A stretch of DNA of 20,256 bases from a virus. Positions 5,672 through 13,969 of the stretch are shown here, one piece after another (within the stretch, counting starts at the first letter, position 1; each line of letters starts with the position of its first letter). The DNA is taken from the IMG/VR virus record IMGVR_UViG_3300043449_000261, positions 1 to 20,256 of that record. One strand, 5' to 3'. The position numbers and the translations under genes were made by a program. Under the pieces are notes generated by a model. The model was given only the letters and a program-made list of their open reading frames with translations, had not been told where the DNA came from and ran no database searches.

Positions 5672-8122
5672 TTATTGTGGTGCGGCGGGGGCCGCTTGTG
5701 GTGCAGGCATTGCTTGAGGTGGCGGCAAAGCCTGCGGTTGAGTCTGAGCCGTCTGTTCAATAATCTCATGCGTTAATTTTGCATTCTCAATGGCAATCTT
5801 TGTCTGATTGTCAGTGGTATGTTCTTGCATCTCATTCTGAAGCTTGGCTTGTGCAATCTGCAGATCAGCCTGATCCTTTTGAGTCTTGCGCTGGGTCTCA
5901 GCCATGCTTGTATCCTTGACCACCTGTGCATCTGGTGGCAAAGGAGGCAGTTGACCCTTGCGCTGTTGCGCCATCTTCACCAGTGTCTGCAGTGCGTGCT
6001 GGAACTGACCAAACACTTCATTGCTGTCCAGCATTACGTGTGCGCCAACGGTTGTATATACCTTGTCGATCTCGGCGGTTAGCTTTGGATCGTTGTAGTC
6101 ATCAACCGGCTTGCCAATTGATTTCTCCACATACCCATTTGACCGGTTCAAATACCACAAAGTCATGTGCTGCTTTGTGTGTTCAATCAAGTTGTTTAGG
6201 TAGTTTGGATCGGCAAATGGGGACTGACCCAAGAAAGGATTCATAGCAAACTGCAAGTGGTCTTGCATGTGAGCAATGTGATCCTGTTGCAAGTAAGCAT
6301 AGGCCGGTTGCCCAATCAACATAGCCGCGTTCTCATCGGCAGATGTTCTTTGCTCAGGAGCGGGGACATCCTTCAACAGTTCGTTGATGTTTGGAACCTT
6401 CATCTGTTTCAAGACTCGGGCCAAAACACCACTGATGTTGAACTCGTTTGGATGCTTATCTGCAAGCGCCAGAACAGCTTGGTTCTGCGCCATACGCTGA
6501 GTCTCAGAGAAGATGTGCGGATCGCTGACCGGAACTACGTCCGTATTCTTGTCAAAGTCCTCGCGAGTGATCTCCAAATCAACAACGACATCGCTCTTCT
6601 CCATCTCGTCAAAGTGCCAACGGTTTAACCGGCACAAGACTTTCAGCACACGCGCTTGCGAATCATGCAGACGAGCATGGATAGCACTGAATACCGCAGC
6701 GCCCTGCTCGATCAGTGCTTGAGTGGTGCCTACGGGCGTATTGGAGGTCACATCAGCGATCTTTTCCTCGCTGGTGGTGATAACCCCCTTAGCAGCTTGA
6801 TCTAGCCAGCCTAGAAGCTGGAATAGCACCGCAGAAGGGGGGTTGAACGGCATCGGCATTGCAATCTGACGAATGTCTTGCACGCCGGGTGCGCCTTCGA
6901 TCTCCACCACCTGAGTCACATCCACCTGTGCGCTCTGACCACTGATCTTCGCACCCTTCAACTTCAGCATGGTTGCTGAGTTGTTGATGTGAGCAGTATC
7001 CAGCAGCGCACGCAAAGCGCCAGTAAGCGCCGCAGACAAGCCGCCAATCAGTTGTGGCAAGCCAATCGCATACGCTCCACGCCATGGAATGAACTTGAAT
7101 TCCACCACCCAATCCAGCTTGGTGCGAGTCTTGTCCTTTTCTTCCCAGTTTCGATACAAACCGACAACTTCATTGTCCAATTCGTCGATCATCAAGATGT
7201 AGGGAGCGTATTCACCCTTCGTCTTGTTGTCGTCTTCCAGTTCAAGGAAGCAATAGATGTGGTAAACCTTGCGGATACCATCCTTGTTTGTCTCAAACTG
7301 CTTGCCCTCAATCTTGTTGTTGGCCTGCTCAACCTTGTTCTGTTCAAGCGTGCCAGTCGCTTTCATGATATTGACATCGCGATACATGCCAGTGCGAACA
7401 CGACGTTCAAACTCATACTGCGTCAGTTCATGCACCTCGGCAGCACGCTGCGCGGTGTAGAAGTTGGTCGCAGCAAACGGTAGGATCACGCGGTCGATCG
7501 GTAGGAACTCAACAACCGGACGCTTCTTCTGCTCATCAAACCACAGCTTGAAGTATTGCGATCCTCCCAGCGGCAGTTGAGTCAGTAGCTGCTCCTGCTC
7601 ATCGCGGAACTCTTCGATCTGCTCGGTGATCTGCCAGTTCAGGAAGTCACGCTTGCGCTCAGACTTCGCTGCCTTGATGTCGTCCATCTTGCCAATGATC
7701 TTGGTCTTGACGGGGCCATCAGGAGGGAACAGTTCTTTGATCGCTCTAGCGGCAAAGTCTACGCAGCCTTCAGCCATCGCAGGATGAACGACCTTGCTGG
7801 CACCCATGAAGGTTGCCCCACCGGGGGCGTCTTCCCCCATACCAGTCCGTCTAATCCCCTCCTCATACTGCTTGTCCCGCCTCTCCCGCGCCTGCTTATC
7901 CGTCTCCAGCAGGTCAAGGTAATGTGACGACATGCCACGCAGCGTCCCGTCTGACATTGAGTCAGCAAGGTTGTCGTAGAAGTCAGGATTGAACTCAGGC
8001 CCATCATCCAGCGTGATTACCGCCGATCCGTCAGCACGTTCTTCCGTCTCCATCTCAGGAAGATCAACAACGGCGCTACCGTCAACCTGTTCTTCCGTCT
8101 GATATTCCTCTTGAGGTTCCAT
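5672..8122 (-). CDS. Portal protein
   Basis: The 816-residue protein should form the dodecameric portal ring through which DNA enters and leaves the head. The central region has portal-type features: PLGGSQYFKLWFDE, the segment from IAMPMPFNPPSAVLFQLLGW into LDQAAKGVITTSEE, and TPVGTTQALIEQGAAVFSAI. Its length is near the 725 residues of P22 gp1, larger than siphovirus portals. The N-terminus holds two copies of a DGSAVxxL motif (residues 10-23 and 27-40), also seen in the scaffold-like protein. The last 80 residues are a Gln/Ala-rich helix and a Pro/Ala tail, comparable to the C-terminal barrel of P22 portals. Its ATG shares a base with the stop of the upstream gene (TAATG), indicating coupled translation. 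Confidence 0.85.
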   Translation of the reverse strand: MEPQEEYQTEEQVDGSAVVDLPEMETEERADGSAVITLDDGPEFNPDFYDNLADSMSDGTLRGMSSHYLDLLETDKQARERRDKQYEEGIRRTGMGEDAPGGATFMGASKVVHPAMAEGCVDFAARAIKELFPPDGPVKTKIIGKMDDIKAAKSERKRDFLNWQITEQIEEFRDEQEQLLTQLPLGGSQYFKLWFDEQKKRPVVEFLPIDRVILPFAATNFYTAQRAAEVHELTQYEFERRVRTGMYRDVNIMKATGTLEQNKVEQANNKIEGKQFETNKDGIRKVYHIYCFLELEDDNKTKGEYAPYILMIDELDNEVVGLYRNWEEKDKTRTKLDWVVEFKFIPWRGAYAIGLPQLIGGLSAALTGALRALLDTAHINNSATMLKLKGAKISGQSAQVDVTQVVEIEGAPGVQDIRQIAMPMPFNPPSAVLFQLLGWLDQAAKGVITTSEEKIADVTSNTPVGTTQALIEQGAAVFSAIHARLHDSQARVLKVLCRLNRWHFDEMEKSDVVVDLEITREDFDKNTDVVPVSDPHIFSETQRMAQNQAVLALADKHPNEFNISGVLARVLKQMKVPNINELLKDVPAPEQRTSADENAAMLIGQPAYAYLQQDHIAHMQDHLQFAMNPFLGQSPFADPNYLNNLIEHTKQHMTLWYLNRSNGYVEKSIGKPVDDYNDPKLTAEIDKVYTTVGAHVMLDSNEVFGQFQHALQTLVKMAQQRKGQLPPLPPDAQVVKDTSMAETQRKTQKDQADLQIAQAKLQNEMQEHTTDNQTKIAIENAKLTHEIIEQTAQTQPQALPPPQAMPAPQAAPAAPQ

Positions 8123-10410
8123 TATTTAACCTTTTTCCGCATGATCATCTCGTATTTCATGGTGTCCGGTTTAGTGTGAACAACTACCGATCTTTTGTGG
8201 ACATGACCGCCGTGCGCCTTGGTCTGCACTATATCTCCCTCTTCATCAGGATCACGCCGATGGGCAAGGTGCGCCATAGCAGCAAAGCTTTGCTCAGGAA
8301 ATTCCATATTGTCTCCAAAACTTTCGCCATGATGCACTGAACCACCATCTGCTTTGAACTGAATAGGTCTCGGCGCAACATATTCTTTGCCAGACGCAGA
8401 ATCTTGATGATGCGGAGAATCAATCTCATATTCTCCATTGTTACGCTTGGCATGCTCAAGGTGACTTTCATCAACATTGTGCGTGAACGACGAATTATGC
8501 CCGACATTACTCGTTGATTCAGTAGGCGTTGTCATCAATATAGCACCAGCGTTTTTTCCATTCTTAGTCTTGAACCGATTCTTTGGAAGAAAGTCCTCAT
8601 CCTTAAACCTTGAGTCGGTAGGAATCATATGCGGAGTGCCATCCTCATTCTTGCCAACCTGAACCAATCTCGAATGAAGGATATGCTGCTTCTGATAGTC
8701 GTAACGCTTGTCATTGACTACCGCATGCCCATAGTGCGCCTTATCAGGCGTCGTAGGCTTGCCATTGCCATTAAAGTGACCTTCTGCACCCTCTTCTTTC
8801 TCTGACTCAGAGAGACTGCTGGTAGGTCTGCCGGTAGACCAATACTTCGCATGCGTAATCGACTTCTGCATCTTTTTATCCAACGCAGAATGACGTTTTA
8901 CGTTGGTGACCATGTATGAATTCTTCGGAGGCGTCACGTTGTTATCGTCATTCTTGAAGTCTTCACCATTTGCTTTGGTGGCGGTAATTGTATTTCTGAC
9001 ACGTTGCTTATCACGCGCAATGTTCTCAGCAATAGATTTACCGTGCTTTGTCTTCGGGCCTACGTTTGAATGCGTAACATAGTATCCATTCTCAGGATCA
9101 TGCAACTCATTGGTCTTGCCATATGAGTTCGCAATAATTCTAGGCTTGTCCTCTGCTTTGCGTTGCTTATTCAGGTGCCTGATGGCATGCCGTGACGAAA
9201 CGTCAGTCTCATCAACTACGTTCGGTCTGAACAACAAACGATTGTTTTTTCTGTCAGCAAGACGCGCTGCATTACGCAGTGATCCTGTGTGCGCCAGAAT
9301 CCAATCTTTGGTCATGGCGGGGTCGTGCTTTGCCTGCTCATGGCATGATCTTCGAATAGCAGCGCCAGCGTATTGGGTTTCAGCTACCGGAGCAAAACAG
9401 GTTCCTTTGCTGGTGTCTACAATGCCATGCTCATCAACACCACCGCCACAACCGGTGGTCTGACCGGGACAGGTGTTCAATATGTGATGCTTCTGATTCT
9501 CTCCATGACCAGACGTATACAACGCATGCCCTGCAACACCTTTAGACGCAAATCCAATGTAGGTTCGACCCTGCTTATCATGCTCATGACGAACCGTATC
9601 AAGCTTTTCACTTTCGTCCAAAGTGTTTGCGGTCTTGCCAAGGTGTTTTGCTGCACGCAACTTATCCAATGATGCCTTTTCATCGGCATTCTGTTGCTCA
9701 ATAGGTTTGTTGAAATGCTCTTCCAATGTTTTCTTATGGATATCACCAACCTGACCAATTGTCAGCGGAGTTCTGTTCTCACTGCCATAGACATCTGCAC
9801 GCGCTTTGTTGATGTCCTTCATGCCCTCATTTGTCTTACTTCCGAACCACATGTGACGCGGAGCTTTAATTCCTTTGACGCCACCCGAACCTTCGGCAGG
9901 AAACAAAATACGGCTGGAAACTTTTTCTGGCTTACCCTTGCTCTCTATTTCATCTTTCATCTCAGCTACGGATTTAGCCGATCCACCACTCTTCATGCCC
10001 TGTGGCTTAAGAGGCTGCTGCGGCCCTCCCATCGCGCCCAGAGCCTGTCCCTGCGGTGTCATCGATAGCATGTTACCCATAGGAGGAGCGCCTGCCGGAG
10101 CGCCCAGAGGAGCGCCCTGTGGCCCTTGTGGGCCTTGCGGTTGACCTTGGGGAAGACCACCCTGCGGCTGCATCATCGACTGAGGGAGCATTTGCTGACC
10201 GGCCTGCTGTTGACTCATGTCGATCCCACCAACCGGCATGCCGTTGCTCATGTTCACCCCACCAACAGGCGGCGTCTGACCGTCGCCAGCGTCTGGAGAT
10301 ACGAATGACTTCGGTGACATGCTGGGAGCTTCGCTTGCGCCAATGTTCTGGATATTGACAGGATTCTTTCCAGCTATTGCCAGACGCATTTGTGCCAGTG
10401 TGGGTTGCAT
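8122..10410 (-). CDS. Large KGG-motif protein with a gp88-like four-cysteine centre
   Basis: This 762-residue protein lies between the polyvalent protein and the portal. Residues 1-140 are Gln/Pro/Gly/Met-rich, with a collagen-like stretch at 84-107 (GPQGPQGAPLGAPAGAP). Residues 141-158 (SGGSAKSVAEMKDEIESK) look like a module boundary. The folded centre (about 165-480) contains the only four cysteines, C314, C321, C338 and C356, in TCPGQTTGCGGG, GTCFAPV and RRSCHEQ. This resembles the TCPG...C...CYA signature of the phage gp88 family. The second half is His/Lys/Asn-rich and ends with KADGGSVHHGE and KAHGGHVHKR. Four cysteines suggest a metal or iron-sulphur site. The family link is from memory and tentative. 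It may be an injected or head-internal protein. AAGGA precedes the start, inside the end of the previous gene. Confidence 0.8.
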   Translation of the reverse strand: MQPTLAQMRLAIAGKNPVNIQNIGASEAPSMSPKSFVSPDAGDGQTPPVGGVNMSNGMPVGGIDMSQQQAGQQMLPQSMMQPQGGLPQGQPQGPQGPQGAPLGAPAGAPPMGNMLSMTPQGQALGAMGGPQQPLKPQGMKSGGSAKSVAEMKDEIESKGKPEKVSSRILFPAEGSGGVKGIKAPRHMWFGSKTNEGMKDINKARADVYGSENRTPLTIGQVGDIHKKTLEEHFNKPIEQQNADEKASLDKLRAAKHLGKTANTLDESEKLDTVRHEHDKQGRTYIGFASKGVAGHALYTSGHGENQKHHILNTCPGQTTGCGGGVDEHGIVDTSKGTCFAPVAETQYAGAAIRRSCHEQAKHDPAMTKDWILAHTGSLRNAARLADRKNNRLLFRPNVVDETDVSSRHAIRHLNKQRKAEDKPRIIANSYGKTNELHDPENGYYVTHSNVGPKTKHGKSIAENIARDKQRVRNTITATKANGEDFKNDDNNVTPPKNSYMVTNVKRHSALDKKMQKSITHAKYWSTGRPTSSLSESEKEEGAEGHFNGNGKPTTPDKAHYGHAVVNDKRYDYQKQHILHSRLVQVGKNEDGTPHMIPTDSRFKDEDFLPKNRFKTKNGKNAGAILMTTPTESTSNVGHNSSFTHNVDESHLEHAKRNNGEYEIDSPHHQDSASGKEYVAPRPIQFKADGGSVHHGESFGDNMEFPEQSFAAMAHLAHRRDPDEEGDIVQTKAHGGHVHKRSVVVHTKPDTMKYEMIMRKKVK

Positions 10411-10412
10411 AA

Positions 10413-13400
10413 TTAATCCTTAAAATTCTGTAGTAGCGACGTTGAGCCGCCGTGCTTGAAACCCCAATCCTTTAGATTGAGCGGCTCACTACGAGGCAAG
10501 TCAGATACCTTTGCCTTCTTGTTGATCTTCTGCACTTCTTCATCAGGCAGAACTCGCTTCACTTTCATCTCACCACCAATCAACCAACTGCCAGACATAT
10601 TCGGATTGGTCTTGTAGCGATAGTGACCGCCCTTCGGAATCTGATCGGTGATGTGTGCATTCTTGGCAATCAGCTTGCCCTTCTTGTTCATGCCGCGTTC
10701 GTTGGCTTTCTTTTGCCAGTCTACATCATTTGGCATGTCGATCTCAGCCCACACCTGATTGTTGGGTCGGCGGTCGGGCTTGTTCAGCTTCGGATCAGAC
10801 TTCTCGCCAATGTGAGTGGCGATCGGAAGATCACCCGCATGCCAGCCCGGTCGGTAAGCCAAGGGGCCAATCTTTGACTTTACTTTTTTCCCAGCCATCT
10901 CGCCAGCCTTTGCCGGAACCCATTTGTCCTTTTCGACCGGAGTATTCGCATCCACAAAAAGCGGAAAGAGCTTGCCGGGTTGCTTTTTGTCCACGCGGAA
11001 TAGCTTGTAGGCAGGCACAGTGCTTTTCGGTTCCTTCATACCGCCACCATTCCCCATCAACGAATAACGCATTGCGTCCAAGCTTGGTGGCTTTACTGCG
11101 CCACCATTAGATTTGGTAACACCATACTTTGCCTTGATGTATTGAACGGCCTTTCCAGTATCGCCGCCCAAATTGTCATGCTTGCCAGTCAATACATTAT
11201 TCAAGGACTGTTTGTTATCTTCTGAATCAAGATATCGTGCATGCCTGTGCCAAGGATAGTGAGCGGCAATGATGTCTTTAGGCGCGACATCACGCAATAC
11301 AAACGGTGACTGCCAATGTTCTTTGGGAACTTGGAACTCAAGCGTAGGTCTTTCTGCTGCCTTGCCATAGAACGGAGTCTCTCCAGCATAGATGGCTCTC
11401 GGCCCTTCTATCCCCTTGGCGTGCTTGAGCAGTAATCCCTCCCTCTCAATCTTCCGAAGATTATTCTCATCAGTCTGGTGATACAGACGAACGTGACCCT
11501 CTTTCAGAGGAGTGCTGCCAGCTTCTGCAGGCAAAGGCTTGACGCTACCACCCTTGTTGTAACGTGACTGGCCCTTGCTCATGATGTCCTCACGCATCTG
11601 CGGAGTGATATCAAATGAATGCAGGTTCATTGCACGTTGTTCAGCGATACTTTTCCTGTGTATTTCTTTGGCCTCTGCAGACTGGTCTGAGGTCATGTCC
11701 CTCTGATTGACGCCGAACCGCTCCATACCAATGCGGTTCATGTCATCTGTATTTGGGACGTAATCGCTCCAGTTGTAGTCCTTGTTGGGATCATCCATAC
11801 GATAAGTCCCAACCTTTGCGCCCCACTTCTTGCCATACTTGTTGAGGAAGTCAGGAACGATCTTGTCGTAGAAGCCCTTCATACCTTCATCACCAGTCTT
11901 GAGGTCAAGATTGGATAAGGTCATCTTGCCAGCATGACGCCCAGTTTGAGGAACATAGCTCTGCACCTGACCAGATGGATCGCCGACACGCATGGGGTTG
12001 CCTTCACCCGCCATGATCTTCTTCGCAATACCTTTGCCAACATACCGATGAATCTTGTGGTGCGGGACATCCTCTTCATGCAAGACCGTGCTGCCGCTCT
12101 CTTTGTCGGTCGCCATCAGGCTCACGGTTTTATCGGGATTGTGCTTGTAGTTTATCTCGCCAATGTGTTTGCTTAGGTCATACCGCTTGGCTTGTTCGGC
12201 ACCGGGCGTGATGATCATCTTGTCGTAGCCATTCTTCACGGCATGATCCAACAGATGCTTCAGCGCCAGTTCATGCCAGTCTTTCTTAAAGGGAGCATCG
12301 GGAACTACCCTGTTTGAAAGCAATTGCCTGCGCCTTGATTCTTCTTCTGGCGTAAGCTTTTCATCCCTAGCCAATTTATCAACAATATGTTTACGTTCCT
12401 CTGGGGTTCCATATCCCCAGTTGGTCGGCACAGATTTCTTTGCCTCCTCTTCGGGCATGCCTTTTTCAACTAGACGGTCAATCTCTTCATGCCGAAGATC
12501 GCGTGCCTGTTGATGCCAGTCCGACTGTATCTCCTCAACGTGCAGTATCTTCTCCCCGTTTGGGCCTTTGCGGTCGGAGACCCTTGCATGCGCCAGAATG
12601 TTCGGCTCGTCTTTAAAGTGCGAGGATTTAAAATTATTTGATGCGCCGTAACCTAAACTTAATTCCCCTTTTCCATATGCACCTCGATTTTTTTCCTGAA
12701 CCGGCAGCTTCAGTTTGATCTCGCGGTAGTTGTTCCCGCCCTTCAACTGATACTTCTCATACTGCGTCTTGTTTTCCTTCAGCCGATTGATGGCTCCCTC
12801 AGCATTCTGCTGCGTCTCAAACGGCCCTGAGATACGCTTGCCCGTATCGTTGAGGACGTAATGCTTATCGTCATCACCCTTTTGAGTGACAAAGAAATCA
12901 CTCTTGTGCGCCACGCTCTCAGTGATCTTTGGCATGGGGTTCTCTGATGCAATGCGTTGCACATCAGGCAATCCCATCTTGCCAGTCATCTTCTGTTCGA
13001 GGCCGCGATCCTCAATCTCCTGCGGCTTGACGCCATGGGTGTTGCGGATCATCGATAGGTATTGGTCGCCAGTCCCTTTGGCCTGACTCAGCTTGGATAT
13101 GGCTTGATCGACCGGTGAGTAGAACGGTTGCCCACCGTCAGCCATGCGAATGGCACCACCTTTGGCCTTATACGTAGTTACACGTACGGAGTTCCCCTCA
13201 TGGATAGCGCCACCCTTGGCTTCCCTGTGGACGACCTTCATGATGTGTTCGTTGCCGGGGAAGACTACGAAGTTGCGCGTTCCCTCGCCAGCATCGCGTG
13301 AGTTTTGGTCAAGGTATTTGATGCCAGCAACCCCAGCGCGTCTCAGCTTATCTGATGCCGCCTTTGCGGTCATACCATACTGGTTATACAGGTCTTGGCC

Positions 13401-13919
13401 CAACGTATCGTGAGGCGCATCAGGCAACTCCTGTCTGATCGCAGCCTGCACATGCGGATGCTGCTCACTCAGCGGCTTGTCCCAGTCCAGCATCTTCTCA
13501 ATATGCTCATGCGGTATGCGAACGTGGTAGAGCGCACCGACAGTTCTAGGTATTTTTTCAATCTGTTTTATTACATGCTCTCCAGCTTTTCCATGAATAT
13601 CCCGCAATTCTGTTGGCGTTTTATGAGTTAAGGAATTTTCAAGAATTTCCATTGCCAAAAAGTTGCCCCTTGTTGCGGCGGCGTTGTATAACTTCAACAA
13701 TCTTTTTTCATTAGCAAAATCTCTTGGTTGATATACTTTGGCAACATTTGGACTTTCAGCAAGGTAATGCCCATATCCATAAGCCTGCGCTCCCTCACCA
13801 GTCCCGATCTTCGTTGGGTCGAACTCGCCAAGCGGGTTCTTCTCGGTCGGTGAAAAGCGGTGCGGTGAGCCGTGATAGGCGTTGAGTTCCTGCTTCATTT
13901 GCTCAAGTGATTTGGGCAT
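10413..13919 (-). CDS. Multidomain polyvalent protein with ADP-ribosyltransferase-like modules
   Basis: This 1168-residue protein has four visible modules. Residues 14-225 match polyvalent-protein ADP-ribosyltransferases: AYHGSPHRF, IGTGEGAQAYGYGHYLAE and, at the end, GIKYLDQNSRDAGEGTRNFV. Residues 265-785 look like a large polyvalent-associated domain: YSPVDQAISKLSQAKGT, NILAHARVSDR, ILHVEEIQSDWHQQAR, PDAPFKKDWHELALK and DEGMKGFYDKI. Residues 803-930 look like a second ART-like fold: GHVRLYHQTDENN, GPRAIYAGETPFYG. Residues 967-1146 form a further domain: KLFPLFVDANTPV, LAYRPGWHAGDLPIATH, QVWAEI, YRYKTNPNM, GSWLIGGEMKV. KGG linkers separate them. Such proteins are thought to be delivered with phage DNA and to act on the host or its defences. 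AGAGGA lies six bases before the start. Target and activity are unknown. Confidence 0.85.
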   Translation of the reverse strand: MPKSLEQMKQELNAYHGSPHRFSPTEKNPLGEFDPTKIGTGEGAQAYGYGHYLAESPNVAKVYQPRDFANEKRLLKLYNAAATRGNFLAMEILENSLTHKTPTELRDIHGKAGEHVIKQIEKIPRTVGALYHVRIPHEHIEKMLDWDKPLSEQHPHVQAAIRQELPDAPHDTLGQDLYNQYGMTAKAASDKLRRAGVAGIKYLDQNSRDAGEGTRNFVVFPGNEHIMKVVHREAKGGAIHEGNSVRVTTYKAKGGAIRMADGGQPFYSPVDQAISKLSQAKGTGDQYLSMIRNTHGVKPQEIEDRGLEQKMTGKMGLPDVQRIASENPMPKITESVAHKSDFFVTQKGDDDKHYVLNDTGKRISGPFETQQNAEGAINRLKENKTQYEKYQLKGGNNYREIKLKLPVQEKNRGAYGKGELSLGYGASNNFKSSHFKDEPNILAHARVSDRKGPNGEKILHVEEIQSDWHQQARDLRHEEIDRLVEKGMPEEEAKKSVPTNWGYGTPEERKHIVDKLARDEKLTPEEESRRRQLLSNRVVPDAPFKKDWHELALKHLLDHAVKNGYDKMIITPGAEQAKRYDLSKHIGEINYKHNPDKTVSLMATDKESGSTVLHEEDVPHHKIHRYVGKGIAKKIMAGEGNPMRVGDPSGQVQSYVPQTGRHAGKMTLSNLDLKTGDEGMKGFYDKIVPDFLNKYGKKWGAKVGTYRMDDPNKDYNWSDYVPNTDDMNRIGMERFGVNQRDMTSDQSAEAKEIHRKSIAEQRAMNLHSFDITPQMREDIMSKGQSRYNKGGSVKPLPAEAGSTPLKEGHVRLYHQTDENNLRKIEREGLLLKHAKGIEGPRAIYAGETPFYGKAAERPTLEFQVPKEHWQSPFVLRDVAPKDIIAAHYPWHRHARYLDSEDNKQSLNNVLTGKHDNLGGDTGKAVQYIKAKYGVTKSNGGAVKPPSLDAMRYSLMGNGGGMKEPKSTVPAYKLFRVDKKQPGKLFPLFVDANTPVEKDKWVPAKAGEMAGKKVKSKIGPLAYRPGWHAGDLPIATHIGEKSDPKLNKPDRRPNNQVWAEIDMPNDVDWQKKANERGMNKKGKLIAKNAHITDQIPKGGHYRYKTNPNMSGSWLIGGEMKVKRVLPDEEVQKINKKAKVSDLPRSEPLNLKDWGFKHGGSTSLLQNFKD

Positions 13920-13969
13920 ATCAATCCTCTGGATGCCAGATTATGCGCCTACCCCATCTGCTCCTGCAA

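Noticed and set aside
5662-5769. Longer version of the 53-residue protein
   Set aside because: The extension overlaps the portal 3' end in another frame and encodes Arg/Leu/His-rich shadow sequence. The start at 5661 has a good ribosome-binding site.
10089-10160. Collagen-like Gly-Pro-Gln stretch as evidence of a tail fibre
   Set aside because: It is short, sits in a disordered N-terminal region of a protein between terminase and portal, and is not followed by a trimerisation or receptor-binding domain.
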